64,000 bases of DNA from JAJEEA01 sp965116765 (GTDB taxonomy: Bacteria; Acidobacteriota; Vicinamibacteria; Vicinamibacterales; UBA8438): positions 62,001 through 126,000 of the forward strand of contig OZ220718.1 in NCBI GenBank assembly GCA_965116765.1, written 5' to 3'. Shown piece after piece: positions 1-9,366 of this stretch (positions within the stretch are counted from its first letter, which is position 1; every line of letters starts with the position of its first letter). The notes below the pieces were generated by a model. That model was not told the DNA's origin. It ran no database searches and was given only the letters and a program-made list of their open reading frames with translations. The translations under genes and the position numbers were made by a program.

Positions 1-1
1 C

Positions 2-689
2 TGGGAGGCGGTGGCGGTGACGAATGCCGCCCCGGCGGGGGGCGACCGATCGGAGCCGGGCGCCATCTCGGAGCCGAGCGCCTCGGAGGCGGGTGGTGCG
101 GCGGAGGCGGGCGGCGATGCGGCCGTGACGGGCGTTGTGGCGGAGGCGGGCGGTTTGGCGGAGGCGGGCGGCGATGCCGTGACGGGCGTTGTGGCGGAGC
201 CGGGGTTCGGGCCGCGGTTTGGCGGAGGCGGGCGGCGATGCGGGCGTGACGGGCGTTGTGGCGGAGCCGGGCGATGCGGCCGCGACGGGCGTTGTGGCGG
301 AGGCGGGCGGTTCGGCGGAGGCGGGCGATGCGGGCGCGACGGGCGTTGTGGCGGAGCCGGGCGGCGCGGCGGACGCGCACGCCGGTGGCCGCGCGCGCTT
401 CGGCGTGCGGGTGGTGTCGGCGCCCGCTTGCCTCGTGACGGTGGAGGCGGTGGATGCGGAGACCGGCGTTCCGGTCGAGGGCGCGCGGGTCGTCGCGCAT
501 CCGTACCGGACCGTCACCGACGCGCGCGGCGTGGCCGAGCTGCGGGTGCCGGCCGGCGAGTACCGGCTCTTCGTCTCCGGGAAGGGCTGCATTCCCTTCC
601 GCTTCGACGGAGAGGTGAAGGGCGACACGAGGATCCGGGCGGAGCTCGAGCAGGATCGCGAGCTCTCGGATGCGGATATCTGGTCCTGA
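2..689 (+). CDS. Carboxypeptidase-regulatory-like domain protein, 5' partial, frameshifted in its repeat region
   Basis: The readable C-terminal part (about 400-689) encodes a compact beta-sandwich of the carboxypeptidase regulatory-like type: VEAVDAETGVPVEGARV, then VAELRVPAGEYRLFVSGKGC. Such domains are usually appended to secreted or outer-membrane proteins. Upstream, from about 90 to 385, the DNA is a degenerate tandem repeat encoding units like AEAGGDAVTGVVAEPG. The repeat is in frame 2 up to about 205 and then continues in frame 3, so the gene has a one-base shift inside the repeat. No start codon is certain: GTG at 11 is the first in frame 2, and the gene probably begins outside the window. 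The partner domains are unknown. The domain call is good; the gene boundaries are poor. Confidence 0.5.
90..385 (+). repeat. Degenerate G+C-rich tandem repeat inside a coding region
   Basis: Alternating units built on GACGGGCGTTGTGGCGGAG and GCGGAGGCGGGCGGTTTGG recur about six times with variable unit length. They code for AEAGG and VTGVVAEPG blocks. The reading frame that keeps the peptide repeat changes from frame 2 to frame 3 near 205-215. Confidence 0.8.
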
Positions 690-773
690 TTTCGGCGAGG
701 CGGACCGACTCGCGGTGCGCGGGCAGGCCCTCCTCGGCGCGAACGGGGCCGACACGACGTGGGGGTTCGGCTG

Positions 774-1586
774 ATGGAAGACATCCTGGTTCGTGGTCCG
801 GGTCCGGGAGCCCGCGGCGATATCGCGCGCCGCGCCGGCCGAACGCGGCGGGGCTTCTTCCACGGGCTTCTGGCGTGCCTGCTGGTCCCGGGCGCGGCCG
901 CCGCGCAGGTCGATGAAGCGGTGGTCGAGGGAGGGCAGCTCTACGGGCAGCACTGCGCCCTGTGCCACGGCGACTCGGGCGGGGGCCGCTCGACCGTGTT
1001 CCCCGCCCTGAACGGCAACGAGCGCCTCGGCAACGCGGCCCGCGTCCTGCGCGCCGTCCGCGAGGGCATCGGGAACATGCCGGCGTTCCCCTCCCTGAGC
1101 GCGGCCGAGACCGCCGCCGTCGCGAGCTACGTCCGCAACGCCTGGACGAACGGCTTCGGCGCGGTGACGGCCGACGAGGCGGCGGCGGTGCTGGCCCGGC
1201 TCGCGGACGCCGAACCGGGGGCGTCGGTCTGGGACGGCGCCTACACCGAGGATCAGGCGGCGCGGGGCCGGCAGGTCTACTTCGGCGCCTGCAGCCTGTG
1301 CCACGGCCGGCGGCTGAACGGCGCTCCCGACGACCCCGACATGCTGTCCACGCCCCCGCTGGCGCGGGCGCGCTTCCTGCGCGTATGGGAGGGACGCTCG
1401 CTGGCCGCCCTGCTCGCGTACACGCGGCTGACGATGCCCGAGGACAACCCCGCGTCGCTCAGCGACCAGGAGTACGCCGACGTCGTCGCCTACATGCTCT
1501 CGATGAGCCGAATGCCGGCCGGCGACGGTGAGCTGGCGCCCGATGGGAGCGGCCTCGCGCACACCCTGATCCGGCCGAGGCAATAG
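774..1586 (+). CDS. Secreted diheme cytochrome c
   Basis: A 270-residue exported protein with two class I cytochrome c domains. A twin-arginine-like or Sec signal (RTRRGFF, then a hydrophobic stretch ending AAAAQ) precedes the first domain. Heme-binding CXXCH motifs are CALCH at residues 61-65 and CSLCH at 173-177. Each is followed by a plausible axial Met (GNMPAFP and LTMPEDN). It probably carries electrons in the periplasm from dehydrogenases such as the PQQ enzymes encoded further on. ATG 774 is preferred over GTG 759 because the extra five residues add nothing to the signal peptide. The gene stands alone, 85 bp after the preceding one. Confidence 0.85.
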   Translation: MEDILVRGPGPGARGDIARRAGRTRRGFFHGLLACLLVPGAAAAQVDEAVVEGGQLYGQHCALCHGDSGGGRSTVFPALNGNERLGNAARVLRAVREGIGNMPAFPSLSAAETAAVASYVRNAWTNGFGAVTADEAAAVLARLADAEPGASVWDGAYTEDQAARGRQVYFGACSLCHGRRLNGAPDDPDMLSTPPLARARFLRVWEGRSLAALLAYTRLTMPEDNPASLSDQEYADVVAYMLSMSRMPAGDGELAPDGSGLAHTLIRPRQ

Positions 1587-1855
1587 AGCCCGGCCGGCAG
1601 GTCACTCCGGCGCTTGCGACACCAGCGAGGTCGGCAAGGCCGCGGGCATCCCCCCGCAGGGCCCGCTTCTCGGTCGCCGCGACCGGTAGTCGCCGCTGGC
1701 CGCCGAAGACGCCGCCTCCCCGTATAATCCGACGACACCATCGAGACCCATGGCCCCGTCAGGGCCCTGACCCTGGCTCCTGCCCTTCGGGAGGTTGGCA
1801 TGAAGGCATCGACGACGACTCGGAAGCCATCGCGCCGGGTTCGGCGGCGAGAGCG

Positions 1856-4142
1856 ATGGCCGTTGGGGCCTGGTTGCTGCTGATGCCGGCGATCGCGGCC
1901 GCGCAGCCGCAGACGGGTCAGGCGGACCGCTTCCAGGTCGAGGAAGCGACCATCGAGGACATTCACCGGGCCATCCGGGACGGCCGGACGAGCTGTCAGG
2001 GCGTGGTGCAGGCCTACGTCGACCGGGCCCGGGCCTACAACGGCGCCTGCACCCGGCTCGTCACCCTCGACGGGGCGCCGGTGGCGCCGGCGAGCGGCCC
2101 GGTTCGCGCCGGGGCGCCGGTGCGCTTCCCCACGTCCACCGTGCCGGTCTCGAGCATCCTTCCCGACTTCGACCGGTATCGCGGCATGCCGCTCGACCTG
2201 GGGCGGATGGAGCCCACCCTGTCGGACCCCGCCGTGCAGGCGCAGTACGGCATGGTCGCGGGTGTCCCCGACGCGGGTCAGGTCAACGCGCTGAGCACGC
2301 TGAACCTGCGCGGCGAGCGATCGGTGAGCTGCCCGGGCGCGTGCGACGCGCACCCCGAGACGGGGGAGATTCCGGCCGACTGCCCCGCCGCCTGCGACGC
2401 CTTCCGGCGGCAGCCCGACGCCCTCGAGCGGGCGGCGGAGCTCGATGCGCGCTACGGCTCGGAGCCGGATCTGACGGCGATGCCCATGTACTGCATCCCC
2501 CTGGGGTTCAAGGACGTCTACGACACCCGGGACATGCGGACGACGACGGCGGCGGACATCGACTTCGCGATGGACGCGCCGCCGGCCGACGCGACCATCG
2601 TCGAGCGGCTGCGCGCGAAGGGCGCCGTCGTCTACGCCAAGGCCAACGCGACCGAGTTCAACGGCGGCATCGGCAACCCCGGCGGGCCCGCCGCCGCGAC
2701 CGCCCGTTACCTGGGCTACGCCGAGCGGAGCACGTGGGGCGGCCAGGCCTGCAACCCCTACGACACCGAGCGCTCGCCGCGGGGCTCGAGCTCGGGGTCG
2801 GGCGTCGCGGTGTCCGCGAACCTCGTCACCTGCGCCTTCTGCGAGCAGACGGGAGGGTCGTGCAAGGGGCCGGCGTCGCGCAACGCCACCGTCAGCCTGC
2901 TGACGACCAAGGGGCTGATCCCCTACGGCGGCGCCGTCGGGTCGAACCCGCTGGTGGACCGCGCGGGCATCAACTGCCGCACCGTCCGCGACGCCGCCCT
3001 CGTGCTCGACGCCCTCGTCGACCCCGCGCTGGGCTACTTCGATCCGCGGGACATCTACACGGCGGTGCCCGGTGCGCTGGTCTCCGACGAGCCCTACGCC
3101 GGCTTCGTCGTCGGCGATGTTCCCGGCGACGGGGGAGAGCAGCCCCTGGCCGGCATGCGCATCGGCATCGTCCGGGAGTACATGGTCAAGCACACGCTGA
3201 ACGACGCGGCGATCAGCGACCGGATCGACGAGGAGATCAAGACCGTCCTCCGCGACCGGCTCGGGGCGGCGCTCGTCGAGTCGCGGGACGCACTCCATCC
3301 CGACGACCCCGACGTTGCCCGACATGGACTACACGTTCCAGGACGCGCTGGCCGAGATCCTGCCGATCCACATGCCCGAGTACTTCTCCAAGACCCGCGA
3401 CGGCGCGCTGGAGTTCGCGGTGCCGGGCCACGACGTGACGTCGACGCGCTACCTCGTCGACCTCGCGGAGGGCCGCGCGCCCCTCGCGGCCAACCTGAAC
3501 CTGCGCCGCGTGACCCTCTCGCCCGCGACCCGGGCCTTCGGCTTCCACATCGACCAGTACCTGGCCCGGCGCGGCGACGAGCGGGTCACCGACATGGCGA
3601 GCCTCGACGCCAACACGAAGTACTTCTCGGCCGCGGCCGAGGCGGGCTCGGCGAACTGGGCCGCGCTCGACGACGTCCGCTCGGCCGGCAACACCGAGCG
3701 CATGCAGATGCGCGCGGTCATGCAGCTCGTGCTGGCCAAGGTGATGCGCGAGAACCGCCTCGACGTGCTCGTGAACCCCGAGAACACCCTGCCCCACCAG
3801 AAGGTCGGCGGACCCAGCGAGCCCAGCGTCAACGGCCGCGGTGCGTCGGGGTCGACCCAGACCATCACCGCGCTCATCGGCGCCCCCGAGATCGTGGTGC
3901 CGGCCGGGTTCAACGACGTCGTCTACGAGCCGCGCTACGTCCTGAACGCGGCCGGCGACCGGTACGACGCCGCCCCCGGCTACGAGGCGTCGCGGCTGGA
4001 GACGCCGCTGCCCATCAGCATGATGTTCTGGGCCGGCCCGGGCGACGAGGCCGCGGTGCTGAGGGCGGCGTCGGCCTACGAGGCGGCGACCCGGCACCGC
4101 GTGCCGCCGCCCGACTTCGGCCCGCTTCCCGACGGGCCGTAG
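1856..4142 (+). CDS. Secreted amidase-signature family hydrolase, frameshifted
   Basis: An amidase-signature enzyme (Ser-cisSer-Lys hydrolase) with a signal peptide (GAWLLLMPAIAAAQ). The catalytic pieces are visible: Lys in GFKDVYDT (about residue 219), the Gly/Ser-rich GSSSGSG loop (about 310) and Ser in QTGGSCKG (about 332). The reading frame breaks at about 3313-3317 (gttgccc). Upstream ends DALHPDDPDV, and the continuation PDMDYTFQDALAEILP lies in the next frame and runs to 4142. Deleting one base restores a single roughly 760-residue protein. Upstream, ATG 1800 opens a basic peptide in another frame (KPSRRVRRRE) that looks like the true signal-peptide n-region, so a second indel near 1850 is possible. 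The substrate is unknown. Either a recent pseudogene or a sequencing error. Confidence 0.75.
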
Positions 4143-4146
4143 ACCC

Positions 4147-6494
4147 GTGGGCTTGTCCGGCAGGGTAGTCCTCCCCGTCGCCCTGGCCGCAGCGGGTCTG
4201 ACCGTCGTCCCCGGCGCCGCGCAGTCGGCTCCGGCCGGGCCGGCGCGCGCGCAGGCATCGGCGGTCGGGCCGGTGCGCGCGCAGGCATCGGCGGTCGGGC
4301 CGGTGCGCGCGCAGGCATCGGCGGCCCCGGTCCCCCGGTCGCGCGCGCCTGGCCGTCGAGCGCGCACCCGTCATCGACGGCGACGTGCTGGGCGAGGCGG
4401 TCTGGGCCGCCGCGATCCCCCCAGACCGGGTTCCGCCAGAACACCCCCGACGAGGGCGAGCCGGCGTCGGAGCGGACCGAGGTGCGCATCGTCTACACCG
4501 ACGAGGCGATCTACTTCGGGGTGGTCTGCTTCGTCCGCGATCCCGCCACGATCATCGTCTCGGACGCGCGGCGCGACTCGTCGCTGGTCGAGACCGACAG
4601 CTTCCAGATCGTCCTCGACACCTACCGCGACGAGCAGAACGGGTTCGTGTTCGGGACGAACCCGGCCGGGCTCGAGTACGACGGGCAGCTCACCAACGAG
4701 GGCGAGGGCAGCGGAGGCATCGGCGGCGGCCTCGTCCAGCGGTCCGGCAGCCAGCAGCAGGGCGGCTCGGGGGGCGGGTTCAACCTGAACTGGGACGGCG
4801 TGTGGCAGGTGGCGGCGCAGGTCACCGACATCGCGTGGACGGCGGAGTTCGCCATCCCGTTCCGCACCCTGCGCTACGCGTCGGGCCCCGTCCAGACGTG
4901 GGGCGTCAACTTCCAGCGCAACATCCGCCACCGGAACGAGCAGTCGTACTGGGCGCCGCTGCCGCGGCAGTTCAACCTGAACCGGCTGTCGCTGGCCGGC
5001 GAGCTGCGCGGCCTGGAGGTGCCGCCGCCTCGGAACCTCCAGCTGAACCCCTACGTGCTCGGAAAGACCCTGCGACGCGATGTCGACGCCCGCGCCACGC
5101 GGCTCGGAGACGTCGGGACGGACCTGAAGTACAGCGTGACCCCGAGCCTCACCCTCGACCTGACGTACAACACCGACTTCGCGCAGGTCGAGGTGGACGA
5201 GCAGCAGATCAACCTCGACCGGTTCAACCTGTTCTTCCCCGAGAAGCGGCCCTTCTTTCTCGAGAACGCGGGGCTCTTCTCGGTGGGGCAGCCGGGCGAG
5301 CTCGAGCTGTTCTTCAGCCGGCGCGTCGGCATCGGCGACGACGGCGAGCGCATCCCCATCCGGGGCGGCGGCCGGCTGACCGGCCAGGTCGGGGCCAACA
5401 CCCACGTCGGCGTGCTGAACATGCGGACGGCGGCGGTCGACGAGACGGGGACCCCCGCGAACAACTTCACGGTGGCGCGGGTGCGGCAGGACCTGCCGAA
5501 CCGGTCGAACGTGGGCGCGATGGTCGTCGACCGCCGCGCCGCCGGCGAGCTCGCCGGCGGCGGCGACTTCAACCGGAGCTACGCGGTGGACGGGCGGTGG
5601 GGCATCGGCGAGACGGTGACCCTGTCGGGGTTCGGGGCGGGGACGGAGACCCCCGGGGTGGCCGGCGGCACCCACGCCTGGAACGTGGCGGCCAGCTACG
5701 AGTCCGAGCGCTACCGCTACGGCGGCGGCCTCACCGAGGTCGCGCCCGGCTTCAACCCCGAGGCGGGCTTCTACGCCCGGCGGGGATACCGCCGCTTCGA
5801 CGGCGCCTTCCGCACCGCGTTCCGCCCCGACAACTCCGTCGGGTTCCACGAGTGGACGCCGCACGCCGCCGTCTTCCTCATCCGCGACTTCGACACCGGC
5901 CGGGTCGAGTCGGACTGGATTCACCTCGACAACACGATGGAGTGGCGCAACGGGTTCTGGGCGAGCACCGCGCTCAACCTGACGACGGAGGGCGTGCTCG
6001 AGCCGTTCGCCATCTACCCCGACGTCCTCGTCCCCGCCGACCGCTACGACCACGCCGAGGCCCAGCTTCGGTTCCGCACCGACCAGGGCGCCCCCCTCAG
6101 CCTCGAGTTCTTCTCGGTCTTCGGTGGGCTCTTCGGCGGGCAGCGGTCCACCGTCAGCCCGCGGCTGAGCCTGCGCCTCGGCGAGCGCTTCAACACCCAG
6201 GTCTCCTTGGAACGCAACGACCTCGAGCTGCCCGGCGGCGCGTTCGTGACCAACCTCGCGCGGCTCCGCCTCAACTACTCGTTCACCACGCGGGTATTCG
6301 TGCAGGCCTTGGTGCAGTACAACGACCGCCGGCGGCTCTGGTCCTCGAACGTGCGCTTCGCCATGCTCGCGGACGCCAACACCGGGCTCTTCATCGTCTA
6401 CGACGACATCGAGGGCTTCGACCGGTTCCGGCCCCTCGGCGCCGGGCGCAGCCTGACGGTGAAGTACAGCCATCTGCTCGACCTGTTGGACTGA
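4147..6494 (+). CDS. DUF5916-type outer-membrane protein with N-terminal CBM9-like domain, frameshifted twice
   Basis: The intact part from about 4422 encodes the carbohydrate-binding-9-like fold (ERTEVRIVYTDEAIYFGVVC, FRTLRYASGPVQTWGVNFQR) followed by the DUF5916 barrel-like domain (TDFAQVEVDEQQINLDRFN, LFFPEKRPFFLENAG). The N-terminus from GTG 4147 has a signal peptide and a 10-residue repeat AVGPVRAQAS. Two shifts occur within 90 bp: frame 1 to 2 near 4332-4348 (a run of five C) and frame 2 to 3 near 4417-4422 (a run of six C). With both corrected the protein is about 780 residues, normal for the family. It starts four bases after the amidase stop, suggesting one transcript. The function of DUF5916 proteins is unproven; a surface or glycan role is inferred. 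Confidence 0.75.
4231..4326 (+). repeat. 30-bp in-frame tandem repeat
   Basis: Two exact copies at 4261-4290 and 4291-4320, preceded by one degenerate copy, of a 30-bp unit containing GCGCGCGCAGGCATCGGCGG. The unit codes for AVGPVRAQAS just after the signal peptide of the DUF5916 gene. Confidence 0.9.
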
Positions 6495-6603
6495 GCCGGC
6501 CGGCGGGTGGGCCGGGACGGGCGACCTTGGCGCCGGGCTTCTCCACGTTGACCGGTGTGACGCGGCGCGTGACCCCGCGGTTGCGGCGGCCGTCCTGCAG
6601 GAC

Positions 6604-6678
6604 GATTGGCCGGGATGTCTGCGCCGCAGACGGCGCGGGTCGGCCGGGCGCCAAGCGGAGCCGCAGGCGACGATCGCG
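6604..6678 (-). repeat. Dispersed hairpin (REP-like) repeat, copy D, inverted
   Basis: Read on the minus strand it contains ATCGTCGCCTGCGGCTCCGC, then GGCGCCC, then CGCCGTCTGCGGCGCAGAC. This matches in order the copies at 27.8-28.0 kb and 44.4 kb, but the arms are more diverged. Confidence 0.55.
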
Positions 6679-6765
6679 GGTCAGGCACCCGACGCGGTGA
6701 GAATGCGGGCCCGCATCGAGTTCGCCCGAGCGGGCGTCGTCGCCGGGGGGCGAGCCCGGGTCGCA

Positions 6766-6790
6766 CCGCCACCGTGTTGGTGGTATAAGG
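6766..6790 (+). promoter_or_regulatory. Hairpin plus TATAAG element upstream of PQQ dehydrogenase 1
   Basis: CCACC (6769-6773) and GGTGG (6779-6783) form an inverted repeat that abuts TATAAGG (6784-6790). The same block, GTTGGTGGTATAAGGGC, occurs at 13964-13980 at nearly the same distance (about 60 bp) before a paralogous gene. TATAAG resembles a -10 box, so this may be a promoter with an overlapping operator; that reading is inference. Confidence 0.5.
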
Positions 6791-6846
6791 GCGTCGAGGG
6801 GCGGCGGCGCACCCGCGCCGTCCGACGGCAGCGTGGAGTGCGAATC

Positions 6847-9027
6847 ATGACGAAGAGACCCCGCGTCGGAGTCGGCGGTTCGCATTGGCGAGGACCGATT
6901 GTCGCGGCCGCGGTCGTGCGGACGGCAGCGGCCGGACTGATCGCGGTGGGCGTCTCGGTCGGCGGACCGGGCGTGGCCGTCGCGTCGGCGCAGCTCCCGG
7001 CGTCGGACGGGGGCTTCACGGCCGAGCAGGCCGCGGCGGGGTGGACGGAGTATGCGCGGCAGTGCGGCGAGTGCCACGGCGAGGGGCTGGACGGGGCGGA
7101 GGCGCCGGCCCTGCGCGGGGTCGACTTCCTGAACGGCTGGGCGGGGCGGACGACCGACGAGCTGTTCACGTACGTGCGCGACGAGATGCCGCCGGGCCTC
7201 GGGGGCTCGCTCGGCAACCGGGTCTATCTGGAGCTGGTCGCGTACATCCTCGACGCGAACGGGGCCCGGCCCGGCGACGCGCCGCTGACGGCCGAGACGG
7301 CGGTGCCCATCGGCGACGCCGCGGACATCGCCGAGGCGCGGCGGGCCGCGGAAGCGGGCGAAGTGCCGCGGCGCCGGCCGACGCGGTTCGTCAACCGCGA
7401 GGTGCCGCACGACCTGACTCCGGTCACCGATGCGCTGCTGCAGGACCCGCCGCCGGGCGACTGGCTGAGCTGGCGGCGGACCCGCGACGGCCACGGCTAC
7501 AGCACCCTGGACCAGATTACGCGCGACAACGTCGACCAGCTGCGGCTGGCTTGGGTGCTGGCGATTCGCGAGGGGAACCACCAGACGGCGCCCCTCGTGC
7601 ACGACGGGGTGATGTTCCTCGCGAGTCCCGGCGACGTGGTGCAGGCGATAGACGCGGTCACCGGCGACGTCATCTGGCAGTACCGCTCGCCGCTGCCCGA
7701 GGACGCGCCGCAACGGGCGCCCACCCGAACCCTGGCTCTCTACGGCGACCGGGTGTTCCTGGCCACCGCCGACGCCGCCCTCGTCGCTCTCGACGCGGGG
7801 AGCGGCCGCGAGGTGTGGCGGACGGTCAAGGCCGACTACACGCAGGGCTTCCGCCAGAACGCCGGGCCGGTCATCGCCGACGGCGTCGTCGTCACCGGCA
7901 CCAACGGGTGCCAGCGCTACAAGGCGCAGACCTGCTTCATCACCGGGCACGATCCCGAGACCGGCGAGGAGCTCTGGCGCACGTCGACCATCGCCCTGCC
8001 CGGCGACCCCAACGACGCGTCGTGGGGCGACACCCCGCCGTACCTCCGCGCCGGCGGCGACCAGTGGATTCCCGGCAGCTACGACCCCGAGCTCGGCCTC
8101 TACTACATCGGCACCGCCCAGGCGAAGCCGTGGGTGGCGGCGAGCCGCGGCATGTCGACCCGGCAGGACGCGCTCTACACCAACTCGACGCTGGCCCTCC
8201 ACCCGCGCACGGGGCAGGTGGAGTGGTACTTCCAGCACGCCCCGGGCGAGACCCTCGACCTCGACATCGTGTACGAGCGCGTGCTGGTGGACGCCGACGG
8301 TGAGAAGTGGCTCTTCACCATCGGCAAGGACGGCATCCTCTGGAAGCTCGACCGGCGGACGGGGGCGCTGGTCGACCTGCGCGAGACGGTGTACCAGGAC
8401 GTCTTCGAGTCCATCGACCGGACCACCGGCGAGCTGACCTACCGGCCGGACATCCGCGACGCGCAAGTCGGCGACCGGGTGCCCGCGTGCCCCAGCCTGC
8501 TCGGCGGGCACAACTGGCAGGCGTCCGCGTATCACCCCGGCGCCGGCGCCCTCGTCATCCCCCTCCACCAGGCCTGCATGTACCTGACCGGCCGCGAGGT
8601 GGAGTTCGTCGAGGGCGGCGGCGGCGCGGCCGGCCGGTCCGAGTACCTCGAGATGCCGGGCTCGAACGGCAACGTGGGCAAGCTGGCCGCCTACGACGTG
8701 CGGACCATGGAAGAGCTGTGGAGCCGCGAGCAGCGGGCCGCGTTCCTGACGTCGACGCTGACGACGGCGGGCGGCTTGGTCTTCGCGGGCGACGCCGACC
8801 GCTACTACCGGGCGCACGACATCGAGACGGGCGAGGTCCTGTGGGAGGCCCGCCTCGGGGCCAAGGCGCACGGCTATCCCATCACCTACGAGGCGGGCGG
8901 CCGGCAGTTCATCGCGGTGCCGGCGGCGCTGGGGGGCGCGTTCCGCAGCCTCACCGCGACCCTCACGCCGGAGATCTTCCAGCCGGAGGGGGGCAACGCG
9001 CTCTACGTCTTTGCCCTGCCGGAGTGA
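6847..9027 (+). CDS. Cytochrome c-PQQ-dependent dehydrogenase, paralogue 1
   Basis: A 726-residue periplasmic quinoprotein. After a signal segment (ending VAVASAQ) comes a cytochrome c domain with CGECH at residues 73-77 and a likely axial Met in DEMPPGLGG. An eight-bladed PQQ propeller follows, with repeated AIDAVTGDVIWQY-type blades and the opening GDWLSWRRTRDGHGYS. The order heme-first then propeller is the reverse of classic quinohemoprotein alcohol dehydrogenases. It should oxidise an alcohol or sugar-like substrate, which is not identifiable here, and pass electrons to its own heme. ATG 6847 is chosen because the upstream in-frame residues are low-complexity and cover the promoter-like element. 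Paralogues lie at 9367 and 14040. Confidence 0.85.
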   Translation: MTKRPRVGVGGSHWRGPIVAAAVVRTAAAGLIAVGVSVGGPGVAVASAQLPASDGGFTAEQAAAGWTEYARQCGECHGEGLDGAEAPALRGVDFLNGWAGRTTDELFTYVRDEMPPGLGGSLGNRVYLELVAYILDANGARPGDAPLTAETAVPIGDAADIAEARRAAEAGEVPRRRPTRFVNREVPHDLTPVTDALLQDPPPGDWLSWRRTRDGHGYSTLDQITRDNVDQLRLAWVLAIREGNHQTAPLVHDGVMFLASPGDVVQAIDAVTGDVIWQYRSPLPEDAPQRAPTRTLALYGDRVFLATADAALVALDAGSGREVWRTVKADYTQGFRQNAGPVIADGVVVTGTNGCQRYKAQTCFITGHDPETGEELWRTSTIALPGDPNDASWGDTPPYLRAGGDQWIPGSYDPELGLYYIGTAQAKPWVAASRGMSTRQDALYTNSTLALHPRTGQVEWYFQHAPGETLDLDIVYERVLVDADGEKWLFTIGKDGILWKLDRRTGALVDLRETVYQDVFESIDRTTGELTYRPDIRDAQVGDRVPACPSLLGGHNWQASAYHPGAGALVIPLHQACMYLTGREVEFVEGGGGAAGRSEYLEMPGSNGNVGKLAAYDVRTMEELWSREQRAAFLTSTLTTAGGLVFAGDADRYYRAHDIETGEVLWEARLGAKAHGYPITYEAGGRQFIAVPAALGGAFRSLTATLTPEIFQPEGGNALYVFALPE

Positions 9028-9040
9028 CGCGGCGCACGGT

Positions 9041-9285
9041 CGCCGCCGGGTTCGCCCCGGCAGAATGGCGCCGCGACACGGCCGCGGCGGGGTTCGCCGG
9101 TCGCGATGACGCGGCGCGTGCCTCGCCGGGTTCGCCCCGCCGGGATGGCGCGGCGACAGGGTTGCGCCGGGGTTCACCGGCCGGGATGACGCGGCGCGCG
9201 ACCGCCGACAGGGTTCGCCGCCCGGGTGACACGGCGCGACCGGTGACTGGATTCGCTGGCCACACGACGTGGCGCGTCGGGGACG
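9041..9285 (+). repeat. Degenerate ~40-bp tandem repeat filling the intergenic region
   Basis: Six imperfect units spaced 37-42 bp, each starting near GGTTCGCC and carrying GGGATGACGCGGCGC (landmarks at 9049, 9091, 9129, 9171, 9212 and 9249). It begins right after the stop of dehydrogenase 1 and ends about 80 bp before dehydrogenase 2. There are no unique spacers, so it is not a CRISPR array. No gene lies in 9028-9366. Confidence 0.7.
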
Positions 9286-9366
9286 CCGCCGGAGTGCCTG
9301 GAAGGGCGGGGTAGTCGACCGCGCCGTGTGGAGGCGCCGTTGGACGATGCCGAGGAGTTGCGGATC

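Larger units (their letters stand above)
6495..6846. other. Intergenic region with repeat and putative promoter, no gene
   Basis: 352 bases between the DUF5916 gene and the first cytochrome c-PQQ dehydrogenase. It contains a reverse-oriented copy of the dispersed hairpin repeat (about 6604-6678) and, 60 bp before the dehydrogenase start, the hairpin/TATAAG element described separately. Open frames across it are only shadows. Confidence 0.6.

Noticed and set aside
1490..3325. 611-codon minus-strand frame opposite the amidase gene
   Set aside because: Shadow of the plus-strand gene caused by high G+C codon bias; Arg/Val/Asp-rich with no family resemblance.
9041..9285. Possible CRISPR array
   Set aside because: Units follow each other directly and are imperfect; there are no unique spacers of constant length and no cas genes.
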